DNA of 64,000 nt from Jiangella alkaliphila (GCF_900105925.1 NZ_LT629791.1:4868001-4932000); one strand, 5' to 3'; positions 51,883 to 60,379 are shown, numbered from the stretch's first letter. Notes: generated by a model not told the origin, from the letters alone. A program made the numbers and translations.

Positions 51883-53259
51883 ATGCACTCGGAGCTGGAA
51901 CCGGATCGAGCGACCCGGACGCTGTGGGCGAAGGGCGTCCTCGACTATCTCGACGATTTCATCGACGGCCTGCCGGACGCCCCGGCGAGCTGGGACGGAT
52001 CGACGGCGGCAACGACGACCGCCCCGCCGGGCGCCGGGCCGCGGCCGCTCGCGGGCCTGATGACCGAGGTCGCCACCGCCGTGGCCGCCGCTGTCGAGAC
52101 CGCGGGCCCGGGCTATCTCGCCTACTTCCCCGCCGGCGGCCTGTACTCGTCCGTGCTCGGCGAGCTGCTGGCGCAGACGGTCAACCGCTACACCGGCGTG
52201 GCGGCCACGGCGCCGGGCCTGGTCGGGCTCGAGCAGAGCGTCGTCCGGTGGCTCTGCGACCAGTTCCGGCTCCCGTCGCCCGCCGGCGGCCTGATCACGT
52301 CCGGCGCGTCGATCGCGACACTGACGGCGCTGCATGCGGCCCGCGTCGACCGGCTGGACCAGCCCGACCCGAGAGCGACGATCTACGTCACCGAGCACAC
52401 CCACCACTGCGTCGCCAAGGCGGCCCGGATCGCCGGCTGCACCGACGCGCAGCTGCGGGTGGTCTCCGTCGACGCCGAGCTGCGGATGGACGTCGACGCG
52501 GCGCGGACGGCGATCGGGCGCGACCGCGCGGACGGCCGGCGCCCGTTCCTGATCGTCGGCACCGCCGGGTCGACCAGCACCGGCACCGTCGACCCGCTGC
52601 GACGGATCGCGGCCCTCGCCGCCGAGGAGAGCCTCTGGTTCCACGTCGACGGCGCCTACGGCGGCGGGTTCCAGCTCACCGAGTACGGCCGGACGCTGCT
52701 GGACGGCGCCGAGCTGGCCGACTCGATCACGTTCGACCCGCACAAGAGCCTGTTCCTGCCCTACGGCACCGGCGTCCTGCTGGTCCGCGACGAGCAGACG
52801 CTGCGGTCCGCCTTCAGCGCCGGCGGCGACTACCTGCAGGACCTCGTCGACGACCCCGGCCTGCCCGACTACGCCGACCTGGGCCCGGAGCTGACCCGCG
52901 ACTCCCGCGGGCTGCGGCTCTGGCTGCCGCTGCAGCTGCACGGCGTCGACGCCTTCCGGTCGGCGCTGGAGGAGAAGCTCGAGCTGGCGCGCTGGGCCTA
53001 CGACGAACTACGCGCCGACCCGCACCTCGACGTCCCGCTGCGCCCGGACCTGACGGTGATCGTCGCCCACTCGGTCGCCGGCGACGACGCCACCCGCCGC
53101 CTGCTGGAGCGCGTCAACGCCGGCCGCCGAGTCTTCCTGTCCAGCACCCGGCTGGCCGGACGGAACGCGATCCGCCTGTGCGTGCTCAGCCACCGAACCC
53201 ACCGCGACCGCGTGGAGGAAGGGGTCGAGGCGATTCGCGCCGCCGCGCGGCGGTCATGA
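51883..53259 (+). CDS. PLP-dependent decarboxylase, group II (aromatic-L-amino-acid/DABA decarboxylase-like)
   Basis: 458 residues. Fold-type I decarboxylase: FPAGGLYSSVLGELLAQTVNRYTG, GGLITSGASIATLTALHAAR, YVTEHTHHCVAKAARIAG (base-stacking His), HVDGAYGGGFQ (cofactor Asp) and the PLP Schiff-base Lys in DSITFDPHKSLFLPYGTG (about 287). Converts an amino acid to its amine and CO2; the substrate is unknown. ATG 51883 follows TACGCT at leaderless spacing. The 3' end overlaps the convergent VanZ gene by 74 bases. Confidence 0.9.
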   Translation: MHSELEPDRATRTLWAKGVLDYLDDFIDGLPDAPASWDGSTAATTTAPPGAGPRPLAGLMTEVATAVAAAVETAGPGYLAYFPAGGLYSSVLGELLAQTVNRYTGVAATAPGLVGLEQSVVRWLCDQFRLPSPAGGLITSGASIATLTALHAARVDRLDQPDPRATIYVTEHTHHCVAKAARIAGCTDAQLRVVSVDAELRMDVDAARTAIGRDRADGRRPFLIVGTAGSTSTGTVDPLRRIAALAAEESLWFHVDGAYGGGFQLTEYGRTLLDGAELADSITFDPHKSLFLPYGTGVLLVRDEQTLRSAFSAGGDYLQDLVDDPGLPDYADLGPELTRDSRGLRLWLPLQLHGVDAFRSALEEKLELARWAYDELRADPHLDVPLRPDLTVIVAHSVAGDDATRRLLERVNAGRRVFLSSTRLAGRNAIRLCVLSHRTHRDRVEEGVEAIRAAARRS

Positions 53260-53731
53260 CCCCGAGCGCGAGCAACGCGCCGGCCGCCGCGCCGAGGGTG
53301 TTCACCACCCAGTCGTCGACGTCGCACGCGCGCCCGAGCGACGGGATCAGCGCCTGCAGGCCCTCGACCAGCGCCGACAGTGCCGCGCCGGCCGCGAACA
53401 CGACGGCCGGGCGCCGGGCTGCCAGCGCGGCGAGGAAGACCGGCACCAGGAACAGCACCGCGTTCGCCACCACCAAGACGTTCAGCGGCGGGACGCTCGC
53501 GGCGAACGCGCACCGCACCTCGTCCGGCCAGCCGGCCGTCGACTTGAGCTCGGGCACCAGGGTCAGCCCGAGCACCGGCAGGACCGCCAGCCCCGCAAGC
53601 ACCCACAACGGACGACGGCCCGCCTCGCCGCGGCGCGTGAGCAGGTATCCGGCCACGATGCCGGCCACGACGACCACGAGCAGGGTCGCGTAGGCGAGCG
53701 GCTTGTTGAACAGCAGGAAGTCGTAGATCAT
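53186..53731 (-). CDS. VanZ-family membrane protein
   Basis: 181 residues with four to five TM helices. The VanZ signature lies in VEGLQALIPSLGRACDVDDWVVNTLGAAAGALLALGV. VanZ-like proteins are found in glycopeptide-resistance clusters and widely elsewhere; function is not defined. The C-terminal tail (ARRRESPRPLPPRGRGG) is coded antisense to the decarboxylase 3' end, so the true stop may reflect drift into the neighbouring gene. Confidence 0.85.
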   Translation of the reverse strand: MIYDFLLFNKPLAYATLLVVVVAGIVAGYLLTRRGEAGRRPLWVLAGLAVLPVLGLTLVPELKSTAGWPDEVRCAFAASVPPLNVLVVANAVLFLVPVFLAALAARRPAVVFAAGAALSALVEGLQALIPSLGRACDVDDWVVNTLGAAAGALLALGVMTAARRRESPRPLPPRGRGGFGG

Positions 53732-53904
53732 CGGCCCGCCGAGGCTAGCAGCCCGTCAGAGCGCCCGGGCCGCCATGACGGCCATGCCGGCCGCCATGGC
53801 GACCTCGCACCAATGGAGCACGGACGGCGACGTCAGCAGCCGGGTGGCCGGTCCGCCGCCGGCCGGCGGTGTCGATCCAGCTCACGGATCGCGCCGGTGA
53901 CTTC

Positions 53905-54129
53905 TCAGACGACGGCCGGCAACCGGGTCCGGTCCAGCGACCCGTTCTTCGCGGCCGCGACCAGGTCGTCGAACTGGTCGTGGCTCATCTGGATCCGCTG
54001 CCCGAAGTCGTCGGTGATGACGATGCGGCGATCCGCCGGCGCGTCGTCGTCGACGTAGAGCTCCGGGCAGCCGCAATCGCAGTTGCCGCAGAAGGTCGCC
54101 ACGTGCCGCAGGCTGGTGAGGTCGTCCAT
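53905..54129 (-). CDS. Small Cys-rich protein with CGNCDCGCPEL motif
   Basis: 74 residues, no family I can name. The N-terminal third has four Cys in 8 residues (C-G-N-C-D-C-G-C-P-E-L, about 14-24). An acidic stretch (YVDDDAPADRRIVITDDFGQRIQMSHDQFDDLVAAAKNG) follows. The clustered Cys suggest metal or Fe-S binding, or a peptide that is modified after translation. ATG 54129 has GGAGGAG upstream, so it is a real gene. No maturation enzyme is adjacent. Confidence 0.65.
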   Translation of the reverse strand: MDDLTSLRHVATFCGNCDCGCPELYVDDDAPADRRIVITDDFGQRIQMSHDQFDDLVAAAKNGSLDRTRLPAVV

Positions 54130-54283
54130 GCTCGCTCCTCCGGTCGGCCCGTCCCGGCCCGTTCGGACCCGAGACGCCCAGACCATAACCGCAGGTAGAA
54201 GACCCAGCCAGTCTTGATCTCATGATCGACAACCGGTATCATCGCCGGTCATCCGAGCGGCGCCGCGCCGCACCACCGCCCTT

Positions 54284-54625
54284 TCAGTCGTGCGATGCCC
54301 AGCCGGTGAACGTGGCGGGCATGTCGAGCCGATACTCCACGGCTTCCCTCCGGGTCGCTACGCGGACGTAGCGAGGCGAGCGAGCCGTGACCTCACCGGT
54401 GCCCGAGAGAATGATCGTCTCCGCCGGAGCGTCGTCCGTCAGGGGAAGGACCGCGAAGGACGGGCTGCCGACTCCGCCACTCTCAAGGCGTGCGACGTAG
54501 TCGCCGGCACGCACGGACCGTGGCGGGCGGGTGACGAGGGCGCCGGAGGACACGATGTATGAACTCACCGTCTCCTGGATGACGCTCGGATCGCCGATGG
54601 GAAGGACTCTTTCCTGGGTGCTCAT
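54284..54625 (-). CDS. Hypothetical 113-residue protein
   Basis: No recognised family. The sequence (MSTQERVLPIGDPSVIQETV..., ALVTRPPRSVRAGDYVARLESGG, IILSGTGEVTARSPRYVRVATRREAVEYRLD) is rich in beta-forming residues, with no Cys and no membrane segment. The start codon at 54625 is preceded by an AT-richer leader (54630-54665) unlike its surroundings. Gene order with the Cys-rich small protein (154 bases downstream, same strand) may be functional or chance. Confidence 0.55.
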   Translation of the reverse strand: MSTQERVLPIGDPSVIQETVSSYIVSSGALVTRPPRSVRAGDYVARLESGGVGSPSFAVLPLTDDAPAETIILSGTGEVTARSPRYVRVATRREAVEYRLDMPATFTGWASHD

Positions 54626-54675
54626 GATGCGTCCATTTCGTTTCTGAATTAGTACTGGATTCGAATAACCGCGAG

Positions 54676-55611
54676 TCACGGCACGCGATGGCCGGCGGCG
54701 CGGAACAGCTCGTACCACTCCGCGCGGGTCAGCGGCACGTCCGACCCCTGGGCGGCACCGGCCACCCGCTCCGGCGTGGTGGTGCCGAGCACGACCTGCA
54801 TCCGCGCGGGGTGACGGGTGATCCAGGCGGTCGCGATGGCGATCGCCGGGACGTCGTACTGCGCGGCGAGCCGGTCGATGACGGCGTTGAGCTCCGGGTA
54901 GTCGGGCGAGCCCAGGAAGACTCCGTTGAAGAAGCCCGCCTGGAACGGCGACCACGCCTGGACGGTGATGTCGTTCAGGCGGCAGTAGTCGAGCATGCCG
55001 CCGCCGTCGAGCGTCACCGACTGCTGCTCGCCGAGCATGTTCGCCGCGACGCCCTGGGCGACGATCGGTTCGTGCGTGATCGACAACTGCAGCTGGTTGG
55101 CGACGATCGGCTGGCGGACGAACTTGCGCAGCAGGTCGATCTGGCGGGGCGTGTGGTTCGAGACGCCGAAGTGCCGCACCTTGCCCGAGGACTCGAGCTC
55201 GTCGAAGGCACGAGCGACCTCCTCGGGCTCGACGAGCGCGTCCGGGCGGTGCAGCAGCAGGATGTCGATGCGGTCCGTCCGCAGCGCCCGCAGCGACCCG
55301 TCGACCGACTCGACGAGGTGCTCGTAGGAGAAGTCGAAGTACGGCCCCTCCCTGACGATGCCGGCCTTGGTCTGGATGGTGATCTCGTCGCGTTGCGACG
55401 GCGTGAGCTGCAGCGCGTCGGCGAAGCGACGCTCACAGCCGTGCAGCTCGTTCCCGTACACGTCGGCGTGGTCGACGAAGTCGATGCCGGCGTCGCGCGC
55501 CGTGCGCACCAACTCGCGGACGTCGTCGTCGGTCTTGCCGTCGATCCGCATCAGGCCGAGCACGACGTTCGGGACGACGATCTCGGTGCCGGGCAGGGTG
55601 AAGGTCTTCAC
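54676..55611 (-). CDS. Aldo/keto reductase
   Basis: 311 residues, NADPH-dependent TIM-barrel oxidoreductase similar to YdhF-type AKRs. FVDHADVYGNELHGCE holds the catalytic Asp and Tyr, TIQTKAGI the Lys, ILLLHRPDALVEPEEVARAFDELESSGKVRHFGVSNHTPRQIDLL, and a C-terminal AIATAWITRHPARMQVVLGTTTPER. GTG 55611 follows GAAAGGAAA. Last gene of the run that starts with the leader ORF at 57884; 30 bases after the YoaK-like gene. Confidence 0.92.
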   Translation of the reverse strand: MKTFTLPGTEIVVPNVVLGLMRIDGKTDDDVRELVRTARDAGIDFVDHADVYGNELHGCERRFADALQLTPSQRDEITIQTKAGIVREGPYFDFSYEHLVESVDGSLRALRTDRIDILLLHRPDALVEPEEVARAFDELESSGKVRHFGVSNHTPRQIDLLRKFVRQPIVANQLQLSITHEPIVAQGVAANMLGEQQSVTLDGGGMLDYCRLNDITVQAWSPFQAGFFNGVFLGSPDYPELNAVIDRLAAQYDVPAIAIATAWITRHPARMQVVLGTTTPERVAGAAQGSDVPLTRAEWYELFRAAGHRVP

Positions 55612-55641
55612 TGCTGGTTTCCTTTCGGTGGGGATGGTGCG

Positions 55642-56322
55642 TCAGGACCGCTGGATGCGGTAGGCGATGGTGGCCACGGCGGCCTGCAGGAGGACGGCCA
55701 CGCCGAGCGCGGCAGCCGGGCCGCCGCCGCGCAGGAGCAGCGCGCCGGCCAGCGCCCCGGCGAGCATCGTCGCGACGGAGCCGAGGCGACGTCCCGCCCG
55801 CTGGCGCCCGCCGGAGCCCCAGCGGCTGTCCGCGGCCAGGCCGGTGATGCTCTGGGTGAGCACGGTGGTGGTCAGATCGGGCAGCGCCAGGGCGCGAGCG
55901 GACGCGTTCTGGAGGCCCATGGTGGCGGCGAGCACGACGATCAGCGCGTAGCGGGCCGCCGCCGAGTCGTCACCCACGAGCAGCGAGAGCACGAGCGCCG
56001 CCGTCGTCCCGGCCAATCCGGCCGCCGTGACGACGGCGAGGTGGCGCGGCGTGCCGGCGTGCTGCAGGTGCCGCGACAGCCGGCCACCGGCGAGGGCGCC
56101 GAGCACGAACGCGAGCAGGGCGGCCACCGAGGCCGCGGCCGAGACGTCCGCCGCTCCCGCGATGCCGAAGCCGAGGAAGATCACGTTGCCGGTCATGTTC
56201 GCGACGAACACGTGCCCGAGCGCGAGGTAGCTCACCGCGTCGACCACGCCCGTCACAGCGGTGAGGCCGAACAGCAGGACCGGGATCAGCGTCTCGTCAC
56301 GACTGCGGACGATCGTCGGCAC
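55642..56322 (-). CDS. DUF1275 (YoaK-like) membrane protein
   Basis: 226 residues with six TM helices. The signature PVLLFGLTAVTGVVDAVSYLALGHVFVANMTGNVIFLGFGIAG is typical of DUF1275; a second half carries MGLQNASARALALPDLTTTVLTQSITGLA. Function unknown. GTG 56322 is preceded by GGAGGTG and overlaps the TetR 3' end by 26 bases, showing a coupled operon. Confidence 0.88.
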   Translation of the reverse strand: MPTIVRSRDETLIPVLLFGLTAVTGVVDAVSYLALGHVFVANMTGNVIFLGFGIAGAADVSAAASVAALLAFVLGALAGGRLSRHLQHAGTPRHLAVVTAAGLAGTTAALVLSLLVGDDSAAARYALIVVLAATMGLQNASARALALPDLTTTVLTQSITGLAADSRWGSGGRQRAGRRLGSVATMLAGALAGALLLRGGGPAAALGVAVLLQAAVATIAYRIQRS

Positions 56323-56929
56323 GACGCACCTCCGATCCGGTGTGTCCGTGTACTCCGTCGAGGGCGAGGTCGACGACGTCAGCGACGAACCCGTCCGTCA
56401 GCGGCAGGTGGCCGTGCAGCAACCGGTGGTAGAGCGCGCCGTAGAGCAGGTCCAGGACCACCTCCACCCGGGTGCCGGCCGGAATCTCGCCCCGCTCCAC
56501 CGCGCGGGCGAACAGCGCCCGGGCCGCGTCGCGCCGCGGTTCCACCACCCGCGACACGTACTCTGCGGCGAAGCCGGGGTCGCTGTGAGCCTTGGTGATG
56601 AAGGTCCCGATGACCCGCCCGTACGGACGGGCCCGCACCAGCCGGACCCAGGGCAGCAGCAGGTCGAGCAGGTCGCCGCGCAGCGTTCCGGTGTCGGTCG
56701 GTTCCGGCGGCTCCCACTCGGTGTACAGGGCGTCCAGCGCCAGTGCCTCCTTCGTGGGCCACCAGCGGTAGATGGTGGCCTTGCTGACGCCCGCGCGCTC
56801 GGCGATGGTGTCCATGCTGACGTCGCCGAGCCCGTGGTCGAGGATCAGCTCGGCGGACGCGTGCAGGATCGCGGCCTGCGCCCGCTCGCTGCGCGGCCGC
56901 CCGCGCCGCGGCGCCGGTGCGGCGGTCAC
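56297..56929 (-). CDS. TetR-family regulator
   Basis: 210 residues: helix-turn-helix AILHASAELILDHGLGDVSMDTIAERAGVSKATIYRWWPTKEALALDALY, then a TetR_C_16-like helical domain (VRLVRARPYGRVIGTFITKAHSDPGFAAEYVSRVVEPRRDAARALFARAVERGEI). GTG 56929 overlaps the dehydrogenase stop (GTGA). Probably autoregulates the whole operon through the ACGAAAC-N10-GTTTCGT site at 57937-57960. Confidence 0.88.
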   Translation of the reverse strand: MTAAPAPRRGRPRSERAQAAILHASAELILDHGLGDVSMDTIAERAGVSKATIYRWWPTKEALALDALYTEWEPPEPTDTGTLRGDLLDLLLPWVRLVRARPYGRVIGTFITKAHSDPGFAAEYVSRVVEPRRDAARALFARAVERGEIPAGTRVEVVLDLLYGALYHRLLHGHLPLTDGFVADVVDLALDGVHGHTGSEVRRADDRPQS

Positions 56930-57810
56930 GTCGCCCCGCCCGTCGCCAGCTCGCGCACCACCTGGTGAAGCGCGGCGAGGTCGCGCCGGCCGTACCCGCG
57001 CTCGATCGCCTCGTCCAGCACGGCTGCCGCCGCGGCTCCGGACGGCAGCGGCACGCCGCCGCGCCGCGCCTCGTCCAGGGCGAGGCCGATGTCCTTGCGG
57101 ATGAGGCGAATGGTGAACCACGCGTCCTCGGGCAGGTCCAGCAGCAGCGGCACCCTGGCCTGCAGCATCGGCGAGCCGATGGCGCTGCTGCTCATGACGC
57201 TCGCGGCCAGCCGCGGGTCGATGCCGCCCCGTTCGGCGAGGACCAGCCCTTCGCTGAACGCGAGGGTCTGGACGGCGAGGCTGATGTTGACGGCCAGCTT
57301 GAGGAGGGCGCCGCGACCGTGGCCGCCGACGAGGGTGACGCTCTGGCCGAGATCGCGCAGGAGCGGCTCCACGCCGCGGAACACCCGCTCGTCGCCGCCG
57401 GCCATGATGGTCAGCGTGCCGGTCTCGGCCTGCGGGACGCTGCCGGACACCGGCGCGTCGATCATGTCCGCACCGGCCGCGGAGACCCGTTCGGCGATCC
57501 GCTCGCTGGTCTCCGGGCTGACGCTGCTCATGTCGATGTAGACCTTGCCGGCCGCGACCCCCGCGACCACCCCGCCGGGTCCGCCGGTGATCGCGTCGAG
57601 CGCCGCGTCGTCGGTCACCATGCTGATGACCACGTCGGCCGCTTCAGCGACCTCGCGTGGGGTGTCGTGCCAGATCAGCCCGCGCGCGATCAGCGGCCGC
57701 GCCCGGCCGGCCGTGCGGTTCGTCCCGTGCACCTCGTGCCCGATGTCGAGCAGCCGGCCGGCGATCCGGCCGCCCATCGCGCCGAGCCCGACCACGCCGA
57801 CGGCGCTCAT
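56926..57810 (-). CDS. NAD(P)-dependent beta-hydroxyacid dehydrogenase (3-hydroxyisobutyrate dehydrogenase family)
   Basis: 294 residues. Rossmann motif VGVVGLGAMGGRIAGRLLDIGHEVHGTNRT, substrate motif DAPVSGSVPQAETGTLTIMAGG, catalytic Lys in LLKLAVNISLA (about 169) and KDIGLALDEA. Oxidises a 2-methyl-3-hydroxy acid or reduces a semialdehyde or imine in this family. ATG 57810 overlaps the stop of a 25-codon upstream ORF (ATGA). First enzyme of the operon with TetR, YoaK and AKR. Confidence 0.9.
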   Translation of the reverse strand: MSAVGVVGLGAMGGRIAGRLLDIGHEVHGTNRTAGRARPLIARGLIWHDTPREVAEAADVVISMVTDDAALDAITGGPGGVVAGVAAGKVYIDMSSVSPETSERIAERVSAAGADMIDAPVSGSVPQAETGTLTIMAGGDERVFRGVEPLLRDLGQSVTLVGGHGRGALLKLAVNISLAVQTLAFSEGLVLAERGGIDPRLAASVMSSSAIGSPMLQARVPLLLDLPEDAWFTIRLIRKDIGLALDEARRGGVPLPSGAAAAAVLDEAIERGYGRRDLAALHQVVRELATGGAT

Positions 57811-57884
57811 GGCGTCCGCCCCTGATCCTCGAGCTCCGCCCCGGTCGAGCCCAGTTCCGTCGTCGTCATCCGCGTTCGCCGCAT
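57807..57884 (-). CDS. 25-codon leader ORF coupled to the dehydrogenase gene
   Basis: ATG 57884 is preceded by GAGGAG at ideal spacing, and its TGA overlaps the dehydrogenase ATG (ATGA). The peptide (MRRTRMTTTELGSTGAELED...) has no recognised motif. It most likely ensures ribosome loading on the dehydrogenase gene, which itself lacks a ribosome site. It could instead be a longer N-terminal piece read in another frame, but no stop-free joint frame exists. Confidence 0.55.
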   Translation of the reverse strand: MRRTRMTTTELGSTGAELEDQGRTP

Positions 57885-57936
57885 GATCGGCTCCTCTGTC
57901 TGCTGTCGCGCCGCGTTCTCTCAGCGGCGCCACACT

Positions 57937-57960
57937 ACGAAACTATACGCGTCGTTTCGT
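57937..57960 (-). promoter_or_regulatory. TetR-type operator overlapping a -10 box
   Basis: ACGAAAC (57937-57943) and GTTTCGT (57954-57960) are perfect inverted arms with a 10-base spacer. On the minus strand the left arm overlaps TATAGT, a good -10 for the leader/dehydrogenase operon, so repressor binding would block transcription. The operon's own TetR is the likely ligand. Confidence 0.6.
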
Positions 57961-58048
57961 TATTTCGACCGCCAGAGTGACGCCCAGCACACTCTCGCCG
58001 TCACCCCTCATTCACGCCAGACGCGAGGCCGGATACGCTCAGCGTCCG

Positions 58049-58831
58049 ATGAGCACGTACGAGTTCCGGGTCGACGGCCACGTGGACGCGCACTGGGGTA
58101 CCCAGCTCGGGGGCCTTCGCCTCGAGCACCACCCGGACGGCACGTCCACGCTGACCGGCCCGATGACCGACCAGGCACAACTGCATGGCACGCTCACCCA
58201 GCTGCGCGACCTCGGCGCCGCGCTGCTGTCGGTGCGGGCGCTCCCCCGGCCGGCGCCCGGGTTGCTGCAACGGCTCGACTGGCCGGAGCGCACCGAGCGG
58301 CTCGTCCTGCGCCCCGCCCGCCCGGCCGATGCCCACGCCGTCTTCCAGTACCGCAGCCTCGAGCCGGTCGCCCGCTGGATCACCGAGCTCCCGGCCGACG
58401 AGGACGCCTTCCGCACCCGGTTCGAGGAGCCCGGCCGGCTGGCCACCAGCCTCGTGGTCGAGCTGGACGGGCAGGTCATCGGCGATCTCATGGTCAAGAT
58501 CGAGGACGCCTGGGCGCAGGCCGAGGTCGCCGACACCGCCCGGAACGTCCACGCCGAGCTGGGCTGGGTCTTCCACCCCGCCCAGCAGGGCCACGGCTAC
58601 GCCACCGAGGCCGTCCGCGCACTGCTGCGGATCTGCTTCACCGGCCTGCGCCTGCGCCGCGTCACCGCGCTCTGCTTCGCCGACAACGAGCCCTCGTGGC
58701 GGCTGATGGAGCGGCTGGGCATGCGCCGCGAGGAGCACAACGTCCGCGACACCCTGCACCGCTCCGGCGAGTGGCTCGACGGCTACGGCTACGCCCTGCT
58801 CGCCGAGGAGTGGAACGCGTCACCCGCCTGA
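58049..58831 (+). CDS. GNAT-family acetyltransferase with N-terminal extra domain
   Basis: 260 residues. Residues 1-75 (STYEFRVDGHVDAHWGTQLGGLRLEHHPDGTSTLTGPMTDQAQLHGTLTQLRDLGAALLSV) form a small domain usually seen as a stand-alone actinobacterial protein. Residues 85-255 are a GNAT of the RimJ/RimL type: RLVLRPARPADAHAVFQYRS, LGWVFHPAQQGHGYATEAVRALLRICF (CoA loop), RVTALCFADNEPSWRLMERLGM. Start ATG 58049 follows a TACGCT box, as for leaderless genes. Acceptor unknown. The 3' end overlaps the SPFH gene by 12 bases. Confidence 0.85.
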   Translation: MSTYEFRVDGHVDAHWGTQLGGLRLEHHPDGTSTLTGPMTDQAQLHGTLTQLRDLGAALLSVRALPRPAPGLLQRLDWPERTERLVLRPARPADAHAVFQYRSLEPVARWITELPADEDAFRTRFEEPGRLATSLVVELDGQVIGDLMVKIEDAWAQAEVADTARNVHAELGWVFHPAQQGHGYATEAVRALLRICFTGLRLRRVTALCFADNEPSWRLMERLGMRREEHNVRDTLHRSGEWLDGYGYALLAEEWNASPA

Positions 58832-59923
58832 CGCGCGGCCCGGCCCGGTGGTGACACCGCTCTCGGCCGCCGCGGCCTCGGCCTTGGCGTCCTCGACGGC
58901 GGCCGCGGCCTGCTGGGCGACCTGATGCGCCGCGGCGGCGGCATCACCTGAGGGCACGCCCCCCGCCGTCAGCTCCCGGTGCTCGTCGTGGTCGAGCTCG
59001 GCCTGCGCCCGGCCGTCGCCGTCCTCGCTGCCGGACGCCTGAGCGGCGCCCGAGCCGGAGTGGTCGCCGAAGGCGCTGGTGACCGTGCGGATCGCCTCGG
59101 TGAACTCGCCGGGGATGACCCAGAACGTGTTGTTCTCGCCGCTGGCGAGGTGCGGCAGCGTCTCGAGGTACTTGTAGGCCAGCACCTTCGGGTCGGCGTC
59201 GTTCTGATGCACCGCCTGGAAGACCCGCTCGATGGCGCGGGCCTCGCCGTCGGCACGCAGGATCATCGCCTGCTGGTTGCCCTGCGCCTCGAGGATCTCC
59301 TGCTGCCGGGTGCCCTCGGCAGTGAGGATCTTGGACTGCCGCTCCCCCTCGGCGTGCAGGATGACGGCGCGCTTGTCCCGCTCGGCCCGCATCTGCTTCT
59401 CCATGGCCTCCTTGATGGTGGACGGCGGATCGATCGCCTTGATCTCGACCCGGTTCACCCGGATGCCCCACTTCCCCGTCGCGTCGTCGAGCACCGTCCG
59501 CAGCTGGGCGTTGATCACCTCGCGGGAGGTGAGCGTGCTCTCCAGGTCCATGCTGCCGATGACGTTGCGCAGCGTGGTGACGGTCAGCTGGTCGATGGCC
59601 TGCAGGTAGTTGGCCACCTCGTAGGCCGCGGCGCGGGGGTCGGTGATCTGGTAGTAGAGCACCGTGTCGATGTTCACCACCAGGTTGTCCTGAGTGATCA
59701 CCGGCTGCGGCTGCGACGTGAACACGTGCTCACGCACGTCGAGCTTGGTGTTGATGCGATCGACCATCGGGATGATGAAGTTCAGCCCGGGTTGCAGGGT
59801 CGTGCGGTAGCGGCCGAATCGCTCGACGTTGTAGCGGCGCGCCTGAGGCACCACCCGCACCGTCGAGGCGACCCCGAACGCCACCACGGCAGCGAGGACG
59901 ATGATGAGCACCAGCAGTTCCAT
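58820..59923 (-). CDS. qmcA: SPFH/band-7 domain protein (QmcA/stomatin-like)
   Basis: 367 residues. N-terminal TM anchor (1-25), SPFH domain (VRVVPQARRYNVERFGRYRTTLQPGLNFIIPMVDRI ... RVEIKAIDPPSTIKEAMEKQMRAERDKRA), a coiled-coil Gln/Glu/Ala stretch (EGERQSKILTAEGTRQQEILEAQGNQQAMILRADGEARA) and an Ala-rich low-complexity tail with acidic patches (about 295-367). Membrane-scaffold protein that organises protein quality control or lipid domains. It is 18 bases after the NfeD-like gene, the usual stomatin-NfeD operon pair. Confidence 0.93.
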   Translation of the reverse strand: MELLVLIIVLAAVVAFGVASTVRVVPQARRYNVERFGRYRTTLQPGLNFIIPMVDRINTKLDVREHVFTSQPQPVITQDNLVVNIDTVLYYQITDPRAAAYEVANYLQAIDQLTVTTLRNVIGSMDLESTLTSREVINAQLRTVLDDATGKWGIRVNRVEIKAIDPPSTIKEAMEKQMRAERDKRAVILHAEGERQSKILTAEGTRQQEILEAQGNQQAMILRADGEARAIERVFQAVHQNDADPKVLAYKYLETLPHLASGENNTFWVIPGEFTEAIRTVTSAFGDHSGSGAAQASGSEDGDGRAQAELDHDEHRELTAGGVPSGDAAAAAHQVAQQAAAAVEDAKAEAAAAESGVTTGPGRASGG

Positions 59924-59941
59924 GTGTCCTCCGTCGTCGTG

Positions 59942-60379
59942 TCAGGGCAGCAGTTCCCGCGGATAGACGATGGCCGTCGCGCCCTCGATCTCCATCACGT
60001 CGACCACCGAGCCGGCCGGGATGACCTGGTCGCCGTCCAGGACGCGGGCCGACCAGGTCTCACCGGCGAGTTTGATCAGCCCGCGGTCGGTCGTGACGTC
60101 CTCGATCACCACGGCCCGCTTCCCGACCAGCGCGTCGCTGCCCTCGCTGGTGAGCGGTGGGTGACTCATGTGCTGGCGAGCGATCGGCCGGACGACCAGC
60201 AACCCGGCGGCGCCGGCGAGCGCGAACGCCGCGATCTGCAGCAGCCACGCACCGCCCAGCCCCGCGACGACGGCCGCGACCAGCGCCGCCCCGGCGAGCA
60301 TGCCGAGAGCGAACGTCAGCGTGAAGAACTCCGCCGCGCCCAGCATCGCAGCCACCAGCAGCCACACGATCCACGACAT
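59942..60379 (-). CDS. NfeD-like membrane protein (short form)
   Basis: 145 residues: TM helices in the first 70 (IVWLLVAAMLGAAEFFTLTFALGMLAGAALVAAVVAGLGG, LQIAAFALAGAAGLLVVRPIA), then a soluble OB-fold (LVGKRAVVIEDVTTDRGLIKLAGETWSARVLDGDQVIPAGSVVDVMEIEGATAIVYP). This is the short NfeD1b form that works with stomatin-type proteins. Lies directly upstream of the SPFH gene. Confidence 0.9.
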   Translation of the reverse strand: MSWIVWLLVAAMLGAAEFFTLTFALGMLAGAALVAAVVAGLGGAWLLQIAAFALAGAAGLLVVRPIARQHMSHPPLTSEGSDALVGKRAVVIEDVTTDRGLIKLAGETWSARVLDGDQVIPAGSVVDVMEIEGATAIVYPRELLP

